Assembly: GCA_963965975.1 (NCBI GenBank) | Contig: OZ014412.1 | Coordinates: 1,738,501 to 1,802,500 of the forward strand | Direction: 5' to 3' | Source: Xestospongia bergquistia | Lineage: Eukaryota > Porifera > Demospongiae > Haplosclerida > Petrosiidae | Length of the DNA: 64,000 nt | Shown here: positions 49,301 through 61,839 of the stretch, piece after piece | Layout of the letters: the number at the start of each line of letters is the position of its first letter | Position numbering within the stretch: position 1 is the first letter of the stretch | Notes under the pieces: generated by a model | Databases searched by the model: none | What the model was told of the DNA's origin: nothing | Seen by the model: the letters and a program-made list of their open reading frames with translations, nothing else | Position numbers and translations under genes: made by a program

Positions 49301-49722
49301 TTTTGATATTGTCAAGAAAGTAAAGTACTTGTAGCTATGAAGGGAGGGGGATAGCATCATATTATTAGCTATTATTAATATAACAGCATCTGAAGTAGGT
49401 TTTAGTGATACAGTTGATGTACTAATGAAGCAACAATCGAATAATATTACTCCAGAGATATTTAACAGTACTAATTATTTCATCAGTGATTATTTATCTT
49501 TGGTAATTATAAGAAAAAATTAAAAGCAAGATTATTACACTATAATAAGACTTGTTGAATTAAAGTATATACACATAGCCACACAACATTAATAAGTAAC
49601 ATGTAATTTCTAACTTATAAACATAATAATATAACATATGATCTACACAACCTATATTTAATATAGTAATATAGTTTAGTATTACTGTTTAAATTTTGTT
49701 ATGGTGCACTTTTACAGGATAA

Positions 49723-50788
49723 TCATTCTTGATCAATAGTTTGGTTTGGTTGACAATATGGGTCATTCTTGACTTGTACAAGATAACAACCACCAGTATA
49801 GTTGTGATACACTATCTCAGTGTGGTATAGTCCTTGATCAATAGCTTTGATTGGTTGACAATATGAGTAATTCTCAACTTGTACGGGATTGCTACCAGTG
49901 TAGTTGTTATACACTAGCTCAGTGTGATGTAGTCCTTGATCAATAGCTTGGATTGGTTTATTTGGTTGAAATTGTTGATTATATTGATGGAATATGTAGA
50001 GAAGTAACAGAGAAGTGACAAGGATTATAATTGATGATGACACACAAATATGAAGAATTATATTTTTAAAAGATTGACCTAAACATTTTGAAATACTTTT
50101 GGATTAATAATATAAAGTAACATTTACTTTCATTTTTGATGTTTATATATTCTGTCATGTCATTTCCTATGAAGTTCTTTACCATTATTGCTACAAAAAA
50201 TATCATGTTATCAACTGTAATATCAGTTTTATTGATACATAAAATATCGTTCATTGATATTGGAGTTACTGATGATAAACTGTTGATATCATTTACACAA
50301 TTGTCCTCAGCAATAACTGATAAATATAGCCCATTAATGGAGGAGACCATCTTAATATCACTGCATTGTCCAGTAAATGATGAATTAATAATTGAGGAGG
50401 ACCTATAGAATTATTGTACATTCTATTGATAAATATAAACATTTTTTTACCAAAAGCAATTAGCTGCACTGGTCAGAATAGTAGATCCACTACTGTCACC
50501 ACCATTAATGACATATGTCACATTAGTATTAGGTGGATTGTCATAATTGTCAAGAAAAATAAGACCACTAACATTCCAGAACTTTGTATAACCACTGCCA
50601 GTAAAATAACATGTAAATACAATAGTACTACCTACAGGAGCTATAACTTGAGATAATGGACAAGGTCCTCTGATAGTAGCTCCATCAGAGTTACTGTATA
50701 CTGGACTAGTACAGATTTGTCCATTACAGTAATAAATAATAAGAGAATAAAAGAGCACCAAACAACAACTAAATGATACAGCCTTCAT
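49723..50788 (-). pseudogene. Gene I: chimeric receptor with Tyr-x-Asn repeat tail
   Basis: Exon 1 from ATG 50788 (MKAVSFSCCLVLFYSLIIYY) encodes a signal peptide and most of an Ig domain (GPCPLSQVIAPVGSTIVFTC, KFWNVSG) but is cut short near 50456. The next exon (50403-50105) fuses the first 25 residues of a type-b FN3 to the second FN3 of type a, with one base lost at the join. The last exon (50078-49723) is open: a hydrophobic segment (SSSIIILVTSLLLLYIF), then repeats of AIDQGLHHTELVYNNYTG and AIDQGLYHTEIVYHNYTG separated by VQVENYSYCQP and VQVKNDPYCQP. The frame does not survive from end to end, so it is called a pseudogene. The tail exon itself is undamaged. Confidence 0.65.
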
Positions 50789-50810
50789 CTTTAGTTCATC
50801 TTGAATTATA

Positions 50811-50820
50811 AGTGGGTGTG
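50811..50820 (-). promoter_or_regulatory. GT-box-like element upstream of gene I
   Basis: AGTGGGTGTG on the + strand, 23 bases upstream of the ATG at 50788. Confidence 0.35.
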
Positions 50821-50829
50821 ACAACTAGT

Positions 50830-51839
50830 GGGCCATAGCTATTAGTGTGCTGCAGCTATTGAAATCTACATGTATATGAAAACAATCACAATCAACTGAC
50901 TCATTTATATACTCAAACCTTTTACACATGCTTCATGCATATAACACTTGAGCCCCATTTTTTGTACTTATCATACTGTAACTGTCTCACAACTCAACCC
51001 ACTTCATATGTATATAATTCAGACTTATAACCAGGAATTACTGTATGAGGCAATGTACTCAGCCCTTCTTTTAGTGAGATGCTGGTTCATGAGATTATCT
51101 CTTTGATAGAACACCTATGTCCAATAAGATAATGTACATGCACATGTATAGAATTAGTGGACATGTATACGAAAAAATCACAATCAACTTACTGACTCAT
51201 TTATATACTCAAACTCTTTACGTACAACTAGTAGTGGGCCATAGCTAATACAAGCTATTAAATGAACTTGAATAATATTTTACAATTAAGCACAATCATT
51301 TCTCTAAAATTGAAGTTAATGTAGGGATGGCTGTCTAATATCAGTCCAATACAAAGAATGTAAATAAGATAGTAGGAATGGCAATGCATAATCCTTACAT
51401 AATTACACAGGAACAGAATGCAACAGTATATCACTGATTTATATAAGTGATTTAGATATTTAATGTATATCATTACTTGTTCATGCCACCTGTGCTATAT
51501 TTGTATCCTATATAAATTTATTTCAATTTTAGAAAATGTTGTTTCTAGTTACTTGTTTGCTTCATTTTTTAAAGCATGGTGAAGACAATGAGATTCTATG
51601 TTTAATCAGTTCACAAAAACGTTCTGTAAAATTGTGAAAATGTTATTATTTATAACTAATTAATAAAGTGATAACAGGAAAGTAGTGAGGAATTTGGAAT
51701 TATTACATCATGAGTTATGGACAACAAAGAAATTCAATTCATCATAGATAGGCTTATAATTATTGCTTTTCTGTCATATAATAATTATCTCTGGATATTC
51801 TTTTAAGCTGAACATCAAACCAGGGAATAGTTTATAGTC

Positions 51840-51840
<1 letters not shown>
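50830..51840. other. Spacer holding the donor-like copy of the gene G 5' segment
   Basis: 51030-51145 matches 47725-47840 (GAGGCAATGTACTCAGCCCT and following), which in gene G forms the N-terminus. Otherwise no gene is seen. Confidence 0.5.

Positions 51841-51842
<2 letters not shown>

Positions 51843-51890
<48 letters not shown>
51843..51890. repeat. TA dinucleotide microsatellite, about 24 units
   Basis: An uninterrupted TA run. The receptor-derived sequence of the next relic begins directly at its right end. Confidence 0.95.
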
Positions 51891-51893
<3 letters not shown>

Positions 51894-52760
51894 TATCATT
51901 TCCTATGAAGTTCTCTACCATTATTGATATAAAATATATCATGTTATCAACTGAAATATCAGTTATATTGATAAATAAAGTATCACTTATTGATATTGGA
52001 GTTACTGATGATGAACTGTTAATATCATTTCCACAATTGTCCTTCAGTAATAACTGATAAATATAATTATTACATTGTAATAATACCTAATAAAATAGAG
52101 AATATAAAGTGTTCAATAGCTATCTTTATTTTCTCACTGAGAAGTTAAGAAATGTATTGCTTAAATCATCTTTAATAATTTGTATCTTGTCTGAAATATT
52201 TGGATATATGTAAAATAGAATAATTATTAATAATTGTTAACAATAATATATACTTACTTACCTGATGCAAAGCTAAACTTCTCAAAGTACTGGTTGAATT
52301 GACTGTAGCTGTTATTAACTACAGTAGACACACTCCATATATATTGACTACAGTCACTATTAGTTAGTGTACTCTTCTCAATTGTTATATTAGTGGTATT
52401 AGTAGAGAAATAATCTGTGATATCAGTATCATCAGTAGTGACTGATATATTATAATAAAAAAAGATGTTATCTGATAATGTCAATGAAGGAGACCAGTGC
52501 AGTGTGATTACACTATTTTGTAATTCATGAGTTAATAAATGAGGACGATCTACAGTAGATGTGATTATGTTAAAGGAGATATATTATAGTGCTTATATAC
52601 CAAATGATACACTGGTAGTGATATAACTGTGAGCTGTGGTTGACTTTGAATACAACCTCCTTGAATGTTTCATAGTCCACATTGAATTTTTGTTGATTTC
52701 TGATTATCAATGTTTTTAATAGTAAGAAAAGTAATGCTACTACTATTTAGCACTCCATAA
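51891..52760 (-). pseudogene. Broken type-a receptor copy cut by a TA repeat
   Basis: Ig exon remnant (about 52760-52600, 3' part only, shifted), FN3 exon (about 52554-52265, open over most of its length, one extra codon in the VTTDDTDIT region), short exon (about 52200-52147) and the second FN3 exon (52090-51895), which stops at the microsatellite. Confidence 0.65.
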
Positions 52761-52764
52761 TATT

Positions 52765-53160
52765 CTGTAGTGTGTTTTAGCTATTTATAATTAAGCCAAA
52801 ATTATTTTTAATTACGTTGTTTTCACTTTTAGCTAAGATTTTAGTCTGTTAATAGTAACTGAAGGTTTTCACAGTGTTTTCATAACAAACTATAACTAAC
52901 TAAAATCATTTCAGTTAACTATAAGAATCCCCAAGACTTTGGCTAAGAGTAACTATAGCTAATATAAATTAATATACTGGTACTAATTCTATAGAGCCAC
53001 TATTAAACGTTTTGGTTACTGAGTGTGATGATCATTGGATGCCAAAATGAGGAATGGGTAAATGTGACAGAATTGATAAAGGCTTAATACTGGTGCAAGT
53101 ACTAAAATGAATTAATGCTTTTGAGCACTTTAAAGTACTTTCAAATATATGTCTAAGCCT
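52765..53160. other. Spacer repeat block
   Basis: CTAACTAA-rich block shared with 24.87 and 54.43 kb. No gene. Confidence 0.4.
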
Positions 53161-53164
53161 CAAA

Positions 53165-53690
53165 GTAACTGTCCAGTAACTGATGAGTTAGTAAGTGACG
53201 AGGACCTGCAGTAGATGTGACTATATTAAAAGAGATATATTATGGTACTTACCAAATGATATCAGATGTACTGGTAATGATATAACAGTAGGTTGTAATG
53301 GATTAATACAATAATTAAATAGTCCACATTGGTTGTGGTGGACTTAGAATACAACCTACTTACATTTTTCATAGTCCACATATTTTCAATAGTAACAGAT
53401 GTAATACCATTACTACCACCAAGTATATCTAAATCTATATCACTTAATATTGGATTAAAGCTACGAACAAGTGAATAACTAGTGATTTTCCAAAATTTTT
53501 AATAGCCACCACTATAATTTAAAAAACGTTTAAATTACACATCCCTACTTTCAATAGGAGTTTTAACTAGAGATGATGGATAAGATCCTCCAATAGTTAC
53601 TCCATTAAATAGAGCTCTTCTCTTGTAATACACTCAATAAATCTGCACCTGAGGACATTGATTTGTATAGCTTTGTAAGAAATGGCTAAC
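53165..53690 (-). pseudogene. Relic Ig exon with FN3 stub and short-tail scrap
   Basis: FN3 exon start (53202-53165), a decayed Ig exon (about 53600-53250) related to gene F (SGINLIIP-like region), and upstream a short-tail scrap (about 53680-53615). All are shifted or truncated. Confidence 0.55.
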
Positions 53691-53699
53691 ATTCAATCA

Positions 53700-56329
53700 C
53701 TACTATGTTCATTATGAAGATAGTTATAATGATAACAATATTGCTTTACCTGATGATGGATCAGCAGTAAGGGCTACTGCTCCCCACCATATTAATGCGT
53801 ATGTTTGCAATGATTGTGTACCTATTGTTTCTAGTTTGCATGTTGAAGTGATTCAGCACAAAGTAAACTATAAATCTGTGACAGTATGAGTTGTGATACA
53901 TATAACAACTCATTTTTCTACTTATCATACATTATTGTCTTGCAATCCAACCTTTCATATGTATGTAATTCAGACTTAAAACAAGAAATTATTATATAAG
54001 GTTATGTAATTAATGAACATGCGTGCACTGATAAATGAATATCTATCATCAACGTATAAACTGATGACCATATTATAATTATTACAATTTATATCATAAA
54101 CAACTTACACTGTTCGTTTATATTCTGTTTACTAAGTTAAAAGTGTATTCCCTGGAAGGCAAAAGGTTATGTCCTTGGACAAAAGATACACTGTTGACAC
54201 ATCTCTAAACAATAAACTTACTGAGGATGACTTTGTTGTTAGCTATTACTAATATAAAGACAGAAATACTAGATGAACTTCAATTCTGATATTCAACAGT
54301 TGAAATAAAAACTAATAAAGTTTATAAGGTATACAACTAAAAAAAGGAGAAAGAAATTAGTGATGTGAGGCATTTGGCCCTCAAAAATATTCTGAAGTGT
54401 TGGTTGGTTGTTTAGCTATTTATAATTAAGTCAAAACTGCTTTTAATTAGGTTGTTTTCACTTTTAGCTCAGATTTTACTCTGTCAGTACTAACTGAAAG
54501 TTTTCAAAGTATTTTCATAAGAAACTACAACTAACTAAAATCGTTTCAGATAACTATAGGAATTCCCATGTTAGTACTTTGTCTGTGAAAAATAGTGATG
54601 ATATCAATGATGTTGATGCAGGTTTGGTCCATCATTTCAACTCTTATAATGCCCATTTTCATAATGTCAACTATATGTCAACTTCCAAACGTCAATTCCT
54701 AAAATGTCTGTATACAAAGTGCCAATGTATATCAAATTGGGAATTATTAATAATTTACTGAGACTAAACAAATGACAGTAGGACACATGTCATACTGGTA
54801 TTAATGAATAGAAGAGTTATTATTAATTAAACATAAATATACTATGGAGCTATTAATGATAACTAGGAAGAGAAAATTTTGGTCTAGATCAGGTATACAA
54901 ATGTTATTATAATAGCTTTTGTTTATTTTGTAACATTTACAGCTAAAGATAAAGTTAAAGATAATGAACTGTCATTTTTGATTTTAAACAATATTTTTGC
55001 TGACAGAACAAGGATATTATATATATTCCAATGTTTAATTCACAAACAAATGCACTAAATGGTGACATTAATTTTGATAGTTAGACATTTTGTCACATTG
55101 ACATTTGGGAGTCAATTTTATGAGAATGGATATTATGGGAGTTGACATTGCTATATAGAATTAATACTGGTATATACCAGATTTAATTCTATACAGCAAC
55201 CATTGAAAATCTGTTGTTCATTGAGTTAGATGATCAACTGAATGCCAAAATGAGGAATGTGTAAATGTTGTATAATTGACAAAGGATTACCACTCACATA
55301 AAGACTATAAAATAATGAATAATTTAAAGCACTTTTAAAGTACTTTTAAATATATGCACAAACCTCAAATCGTGTCAGTTTCTATGATACAATTGTCATC
55401 TGTGTAATTATGCATGCTAGATATAGCAATGTAAACTTGCTGGGAAATATAAAAAAGCTGTCCATTAATTGTTAAACACTTTGAATAACTTAATATGTTC
55501 ATTAGATGTAACAACACTCCATAACATATTGGACACTTAAATAGTAAATTAGATATAAATATATTACTGATACATTTAGGAAGTATTTATGCTCAAGGCT
55601 TTTCTAGCATTCAATGTCTAATTACAAGTATATGTATATTAATTATATATATTGATATTTGGCATATATTATAACTTGATAGCCAAAAGTTCAGTTCAAA
55701 TAAACAATTAAAACATACATTATGTTAATGGACAGACTGCACATTATTTTATATTAAGTAAGTCATAATCCATAAACTGTTCTAATATCAAAATATTGTT
55801 ATAAAAGTATTGTAGCTAACAATATCATGTTTTTGTGAGGGTTATAATTATTTGATGCACTAACTGTTAGTCTAGACACCCTGTCTCTACAAAACTAATA
55901 CTTTTTGTTATTGATATCATAGATTATTACTGTCATATTATATATTATTGAGTAGCTAATACGTTGTTCATAATATCAAGAATATACACTAAAATTTTTT
56001 ACAAATAATTAAAATGAATTAAAAAAGCCTTTTTATATCACTCAAAGTGATACCATATATCAGAAAATTAAATGATGTTGACTAGTAAAAGGAGTTTTGA
56101 TATAGTAATATAAACAACAACAACAACAATAATATTAAATAATGATTATGACAATAATGAACACAGATATAATAATAATTAATAACAATAATTGATATGA
56201 TATGATACTGCTTCCTGTGAAGTAATTATTGATGATGACTAGTATAAATAGTTATAAGATATAATAATAATTAATAACAATAATTAATATGATATGATAA
56301 GTACTTCCTGTGAAGTAATATATTAAATA
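53700..56329. other. Spacer 3' of gene H
   Basis: No gene. It resembles 24.6-26.8 kb over most of its length, including a second putative inverted-repeat element (54650-55165). Confidence 0.45.
54650..55165. mobile_element. Putative MITE-like element, second copy
   Basis: The left end has CATAATGTCAACTATATGTC and ACTTCCAAACGTCAATTCC. The right end, on the other strand, has ATGTCAACTCCCATAATATC and TTGACTCCCAAATGTCAATG. The same kind of ends occur at 25025-25870 around different-length middles. Confidence 0.35.
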
Positions 56330-59300
56330 TCATGTAATATTGGCATATTCTACAGTATCCTGTTGATCAACTGTTGGTGTAGGATAATTCCTTTGAGTAA
56401 ACTCAATTGGAGTATATTGTGTTGTTTTCTAACATAGGAAATATGTAGTACTGGGAATTATATAATATTAAACATTGTCATGTTAAACTATATAATATTA
56501 CTATATAATAATATTATATCAATAAATAGAATGGAAAGATCATTAACTAATTACTAGAATTGATAATATACATGTACTACAGTATTACATGAACTATTAC
56601 ATGTAATAGTACATGTAAAATATTACCTTCTTTTTTGCTGATCTTATCTCACTCATCTCAACATACAAATGAGTACTTACATCATCTTTAGTTTCATTCT
56701 GATAAAGTCATTATCATTAAAGACATCATAATATAATCTAACCTTGATTTGATCTGATAAGTGTGGAGATGATGTCTTGTTATCAAATAAAGAGGTACCA
56801 TTATTATCTGAGTCACCACTAATTGGAAGAGAAGGTAATGGAGACTAGAGAAAATTAGGAGAAACAAATGTGAGAGTGACAACTTGGAAGTTCTTACCCT
56901 GGGACTTCGTGTTGACCCCTTCTTCCTGCTACTATTGGTCTAAAATGGGTGGAGTAATGGGTGTGTCCTCTCATTACACATATACCAATTACCTTTTTTA
57001 TATTAACAGGTACCTCACTATAACCAGGTATATCAACAACATTCTCTAACTGAGGAGGTAGAGGGGAAGGTAAAGGAATGACATTGGCAGCTGGTTCAGG
57101 TGTAGCATAATTTGTATCAGCTGACACTCTCTACAAAAGAAGTCCACATGTACATATTACATTAAACAATACATGTGTTATAATATACAATATATTGTAC
57201 TATAGGATGTGTCATTGATATAATAAGTATCACCTGGTCAGTGAAGGAAAGATTTCCTGGTGTCTGATAAATTGGATCAATTTGAGGCTAAGAGAAGGAA
57301 AGTATATAGTGTGGATTTTAATCATGTAATATGTTATGATATATTAGATAATCATTAGTCTACATCAAACAGCTGCTATATATATTTAAATATTTTGATG
57401 TCAACTTTATAACAAATAAAGGATATATAACATCAAATAGAGGATAACCCTATTAATTATCAAATAATTGTCAACATGTTGTCGCTAGTGAATACGATAT
57501 CTCCAACATAACAAAACAATTTATAGAACAAGAATACAATGTGTTAACATGTGACTAGTGTTATCACATCTACCTATCCATACTTTCATATATCCATTTA
57601 TCCTAAACAGTTGATATATATCTATCCATAGTTATTTAAAGCTCTAGATGTACATATGTTGTTCTTTATATGGTATTGAGTAATTAGTTTTAGTTTCGGA
57701 TACATGTTATGATGTACAATGTACCCACATAATTTATGACCATATATGGGTATATTAATGTATTATATGTCACTAATAAACTACATACATAAGCTAAAGG
57801 AATTATTGTTATATAAAAGATGTGATCATGAACATGCTAATAGTTGATTTTTACATTATTAATGTATTAAATATATAGCCTCATTAGATATGGTCACAAT
57901 AGTTATGAGTAGAAAAGTCTAATGAAGTTACAAACCACAAGCAGCTGTAAATATCAAGTGTAAGTACAGGTCATTGTCAAAGTTACAAGTATACTATGTT
58001 AATGTACTATAATATAGTTTATTGAACACTACAATGTCACATGTACAGTAACAAATGATACAATAGAGTAACATGTAGTAATAGTAGGTTCTATGACTAT
58101 CACATGTATAGCACAGGTACTATGTCTACCTCAGTATGTTGTACTGGTTAGATATAATATAGTCAGGTTGGATATATCACATGTACAGTTGCAATAGTAA
58201 AATGATATCATATAGAGATACACATTATAAAGAACACACCTCTTGACTATTAATATAATCTGCTTTAGTCTTTGATATGTCTTGAGGAGTGAGATAGTCA
58301 TCAACACACTATATATGTCAGTGAGGAGATATATAGTTAGTATTTAATATATTGTACCTTATGAACTGAACTATGACCCTCTTCACTAAAATATTTATTA
58401 TTTAAAATAATGAATAAACATTAAACATTTACTTTAAGTTTAAAATTTCTGTGGCAGTGTCTAAACAAATAGAAATCTACATCAATATATTAGTAATGTA
58501 TATTATTAGTATGTAATATGTGCCATTATGACGTAATACAATATTATGAGTACATTACTTATAACTAGTATTCTGTTAACAGTAACTTAAAATACCTTTT
58601 ATTTTATATTTATGCCATCTCTTCTTAAAGTACATAATACATAGTACACATAACAAGATACCAGTGATCAGTATTAGTACAAGAACTCCACCTACTACTG
58701 CTACTATAATGATCACCTGAATGGTCATAATAGTATCAGTAGTAGGTGTAAGTTGAATACCTAATATAAAATATAATATAATTATCATATGTCTAGTATT
58801 ACATACTATGGACAAGAGTGGGTGTTACTGATATTACTAGACTATTAGAAGTGGAATGGGAATAAAGTGATGTAGTAATAGTAACTATGAAAAGTAGGCA
58901 ACATATAAACATCATGAATAATTAATATTATACTTGTTGTCTTGACTGTTCTTGATATAGAGGAAGTTAGTGATGATGTAAATGAATGACAATATCTGGG
59001 ATTGATACCTACATTGATAATATATGTGTACATCATATGAAACAAATTGTTACTCACTTATCAATTCAGTCAAGTTAGTAAATTCTGTTCTATCTTTTCC
59101 AACAGAGTTGATCACTTCAATAGCTATATACCATGTACTATTATCAATAACTGACTGTATATTAACATTCATATCATAGACTGTATTATTTATTACAGTA
59201 TCAATGTTAGGAGTTAATATTGGAGTGTTATTGAGTTCATTGCCACAACAATCTTCTTGTATGAGATAATATGTATAATTTAATGGATCTTCATTACAAG

Positions 59301-60269
59301 ATACTGTTACCTATAGTAGTTTATAATAATCTACTTTTAATAATGTAATATAATGAAGTAACATACACTGAAATTGAGTGATAATATTCCAGAGATATTA
59401 GAAACAATTATTTCATCAGTGATATCTGGAGCTGTATTGAAAACAAGGAAATAGAGCTATTACAACATAATATTAATATTACCTGATATGATTGTAAAGT
59501 TATCTTTAGCAATAGATAGTTCACTATAACCATATTGTGTACCGGCAGATACACTCCATTGTAACTGACTACATTCAATATATAATATATTATCTTTATG
59601 TAGAGTTATGTTAGTTGAGTTAGTTACTGTAGTGAATATTACTGATATATTATCAGAGTTAACTACTGTTATATTGTACTGGAACTGAATATAGTCCATT
59701 AATGGAGGAAACCATCTTAATATCACTGCATTGTCTAGTAACTGATGAGTTAGTAAGTGAGGAGGACCTACAATAGATGTGAGTATATTAAAGGAGATAT
59801 ATTATAGTACTTACTTACCAAATGATATCAGTTGTACTGGTAATGATATAACAGTAGGTTGTGGAGCAAAAAGACAATTAACATTTACAGTTGCTTTACA
59901 CAGTACACATTGAACATTCAATTGTTCTTCTTTGGTTATTGGAAGTGTAACTGTAGTGTGTCCATTACCATCAGTACTACTGAGAGTCACAGTTATACTG
60001 CTATTTGGTGGGTTATTTCCATTAATAAGAAGTTCAATATCAGTAATATTCCAGTATTGAATATAGTTTCCAGTATAACTAAAAGAACAAGCAAATATTA
60101 CATTACTACCAACAGGAGCTATAACTTGAGATGATGGACAAGGTCCTCTAATAGTTGCTTCTGAGTTACCATACAATGGACTAGTACAGATTTGTCCATT
60201 ACAGAGATAGACAAGAAGAGAATAAAGTAGTATTAACGGAGCATTGATGACGACTTCAGTCTTCATCAT
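56330..60269 (-). CDS. Gene H: Ig/FN3 receptor with long tail, 667 aa
   Basis: Sixteen exons join in frame (2004 nt): 60269-59819, 59767-59483, 59431-59367, 59310-59058, 59008-58934, 58884-58807, 58760-58596, 58460-58433, 58385-58358, 58308-58240, 57287-57234, 57130-56993, 56939-56898, 56844-56743, 56698-56627, 56428-56330. Signal peptide at 1-25. Ig-like domain to 150 (GPCPSSQVIAPVGSNVIFAC, QYWNITD, VQCVLC). Type-b FN3 at 151-245, second FN3 at 246-351, Ser/Thr-rich cassettes to 402, helix at about 417-445. Exon 11 is the 54-nt variant (PQIDPIYQTPGNLSFTDQ), so the SAYAEL-type ITIM is absent. YLTP, YATPEP, PGYSEV, LYVEM, TQYTPI (640) and VEYANI (663) remain. Either of two adjacent ATGs could start it. 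Inferred role as for genes A and D, with one fewer ITIM. Confidence 0.88.
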
Positions 60270-60539
60270 TTGTAGGATGGACTACCTCGATTGAGCGCCT
60301 TAACAATTAATTTTAACCCTTTATTTTTTTGAGCTCAAGTAAAAACAGTAGAGTTCATTGTCAAGACGGCGTATAAAAGTACTGGGAAAGAAGGTGAATT
60401 ATTTAAATAGATAAGACCGAGCGGTCTACAATTGTTGAATATTATCAGTTGACAATCAGTCCATGACGATTTAATCATAGAATAGTAGGTGGGTGTGAGC
60501 ATTATAAACAAGACATATTGTTTGACTTAAGCGTTCATT

Positions 60540-60790
60540 TTACAGTGTTTTCACAGTAGGAATATTACTGATATTCCATCTATTGTTGGTGTGAATGCAC
60601 AATTAAAATAGTGGCATAGTGGTGACTGTAAATAATGAGAGCCATGGTGCTCTTACTCTTCTAGTATCACCAATCAAATCATTGAATGTTTAGCATTGAC
60701 TGTGTAATGGAAATGAACTGTCACTTAACTCCGCTACAACCTACTGTTGTATCATAACCAATACAACTGAATTATCATCTACTTTACACA
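60540..60790 (+). pseudogene. Relic Ig exon, + strand, head to head with gene H
   Basis: The + strand shows VGILLIFHLLL / ITDIPSIVGVN-type remains, an LTLLVSP segment and a CTTAACTCCGCTACAACC run, as at 11.3 and 16.4 kb. No intact exon. Confidence 0.5.
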
Positions 60791-61500
60791 TTATCTACAA
60801 AATATTTGTTCTCACAGACAGACAGACATAAAATACCTAGATTACTGAAAGATGATCTTGACAATCTTCAAAGGTGGAGTAGCTCACATGAGTTATCATT
60901 TAATGCACCTAAGGGCAAATTGGTACAAATTCTTTCCTCATCAAATATCCAAGTTATCACTTCAGGCCAACAATACATAATTAATAACAAAATATTGCAT
61001 GTACTGACCACCATTATGATATAGAAGTCACTATCTCTAGTGACCTTACTTGGAATGGTCAATAGAGAGATAATATCATTTAGAAGTTACTAGACCCTAT
61101 ACTTCCTGAGATGCTCTATGTCCAGTACCCACTCTCTTTTTCTATTAAATTATTGTTTTACATCTACTAGTTCACTCAAAATTATCTTATTGCTTACAGG
61201 TGTGGTGACCTCTTTTATAGTAAAGGACATTAAGGAACTTCAACATAGAACTACCAAATTCATTCTTAATTATTATGACACAAAGTATAAGGATCTGGTC
61301 TTGATGTCTAAAACTATTACTACCTTTATCTTAATGATTTGAGTACCTTGATGTCATATTTCTAATAAATAACATCAAAGAATTCCAAGATCATGTCAAT
61401 GTATTCAATTATATTCAATATCTTTCTTCCAATACTTGTTCCTCATCTAAAACTAAAACTAAAAAACTTTTGCCATTTCTGCCTGCACTAATGTAATAAT
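60791..61500 (+). mobile_element. LINE (non-LTR retrotransposon) reverse-transcriptase 3' fragment
   Basis: Successive frames give LLKDDLDNLQRWSSSHELSF and NAPKGKL, then VTISSDLTWNGQ, then FIVKDIKELQHRTTKFILNY. These are the C-terminal thumb and connection motifs of CR1/Jockey/L2-type LINE reverse transcriptases (L-x-x-DL-x-x-L-x-x-W-S, the ISSDLTW block, I-x-x-LQ-RTTKFI). Frame changes and stops show an old, 5'-truncated copy. The subfamily cannot be fixed by eye. Confidence 0.7.
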
Positions 61501-61839
61501 TGCAGTTTAGTATCCCCATATATAAAACAGTTTAGTAATTATAACAATAATACATTGAAATTGTTTACAAACACTATTAAATTTGTCTTTAAATAATATC
61601 AGTGCTACTATATATGAAAATAGATCTATAGCTCTATGTTAGAGCTTCATAATTAATTTTATTAAATGTCTATTCAAAATATCAACACAGATAATGTAAT
61701 TGTAGCTACCAATATTATTGTTTGGAGAAAAATACTACATATTATTATATCAATGAACATTACTTCAAACAAGGTGATGTTTGTCAAATAACATATAAAG
61801 AATAATCTAAGAACTAGATCAAACAATATAATAAATGAT

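Noticed and set aside
49723-50078. Calling the Tyr-x-Asn repeats ITIMs
   Set aside because: The residue at Tyr+3 is Tyr, not Ile, Val or Leu.
50414-50656. + strand frame opposite the Ig exon of gene I (and 59859-60134 opposite gene H)
   Set aside because: Antisense shadow of a real exon.
51843-51890. TA run as a centromere or origin signal
   Set aside because: It is a simple microsatellite with no associated structure.
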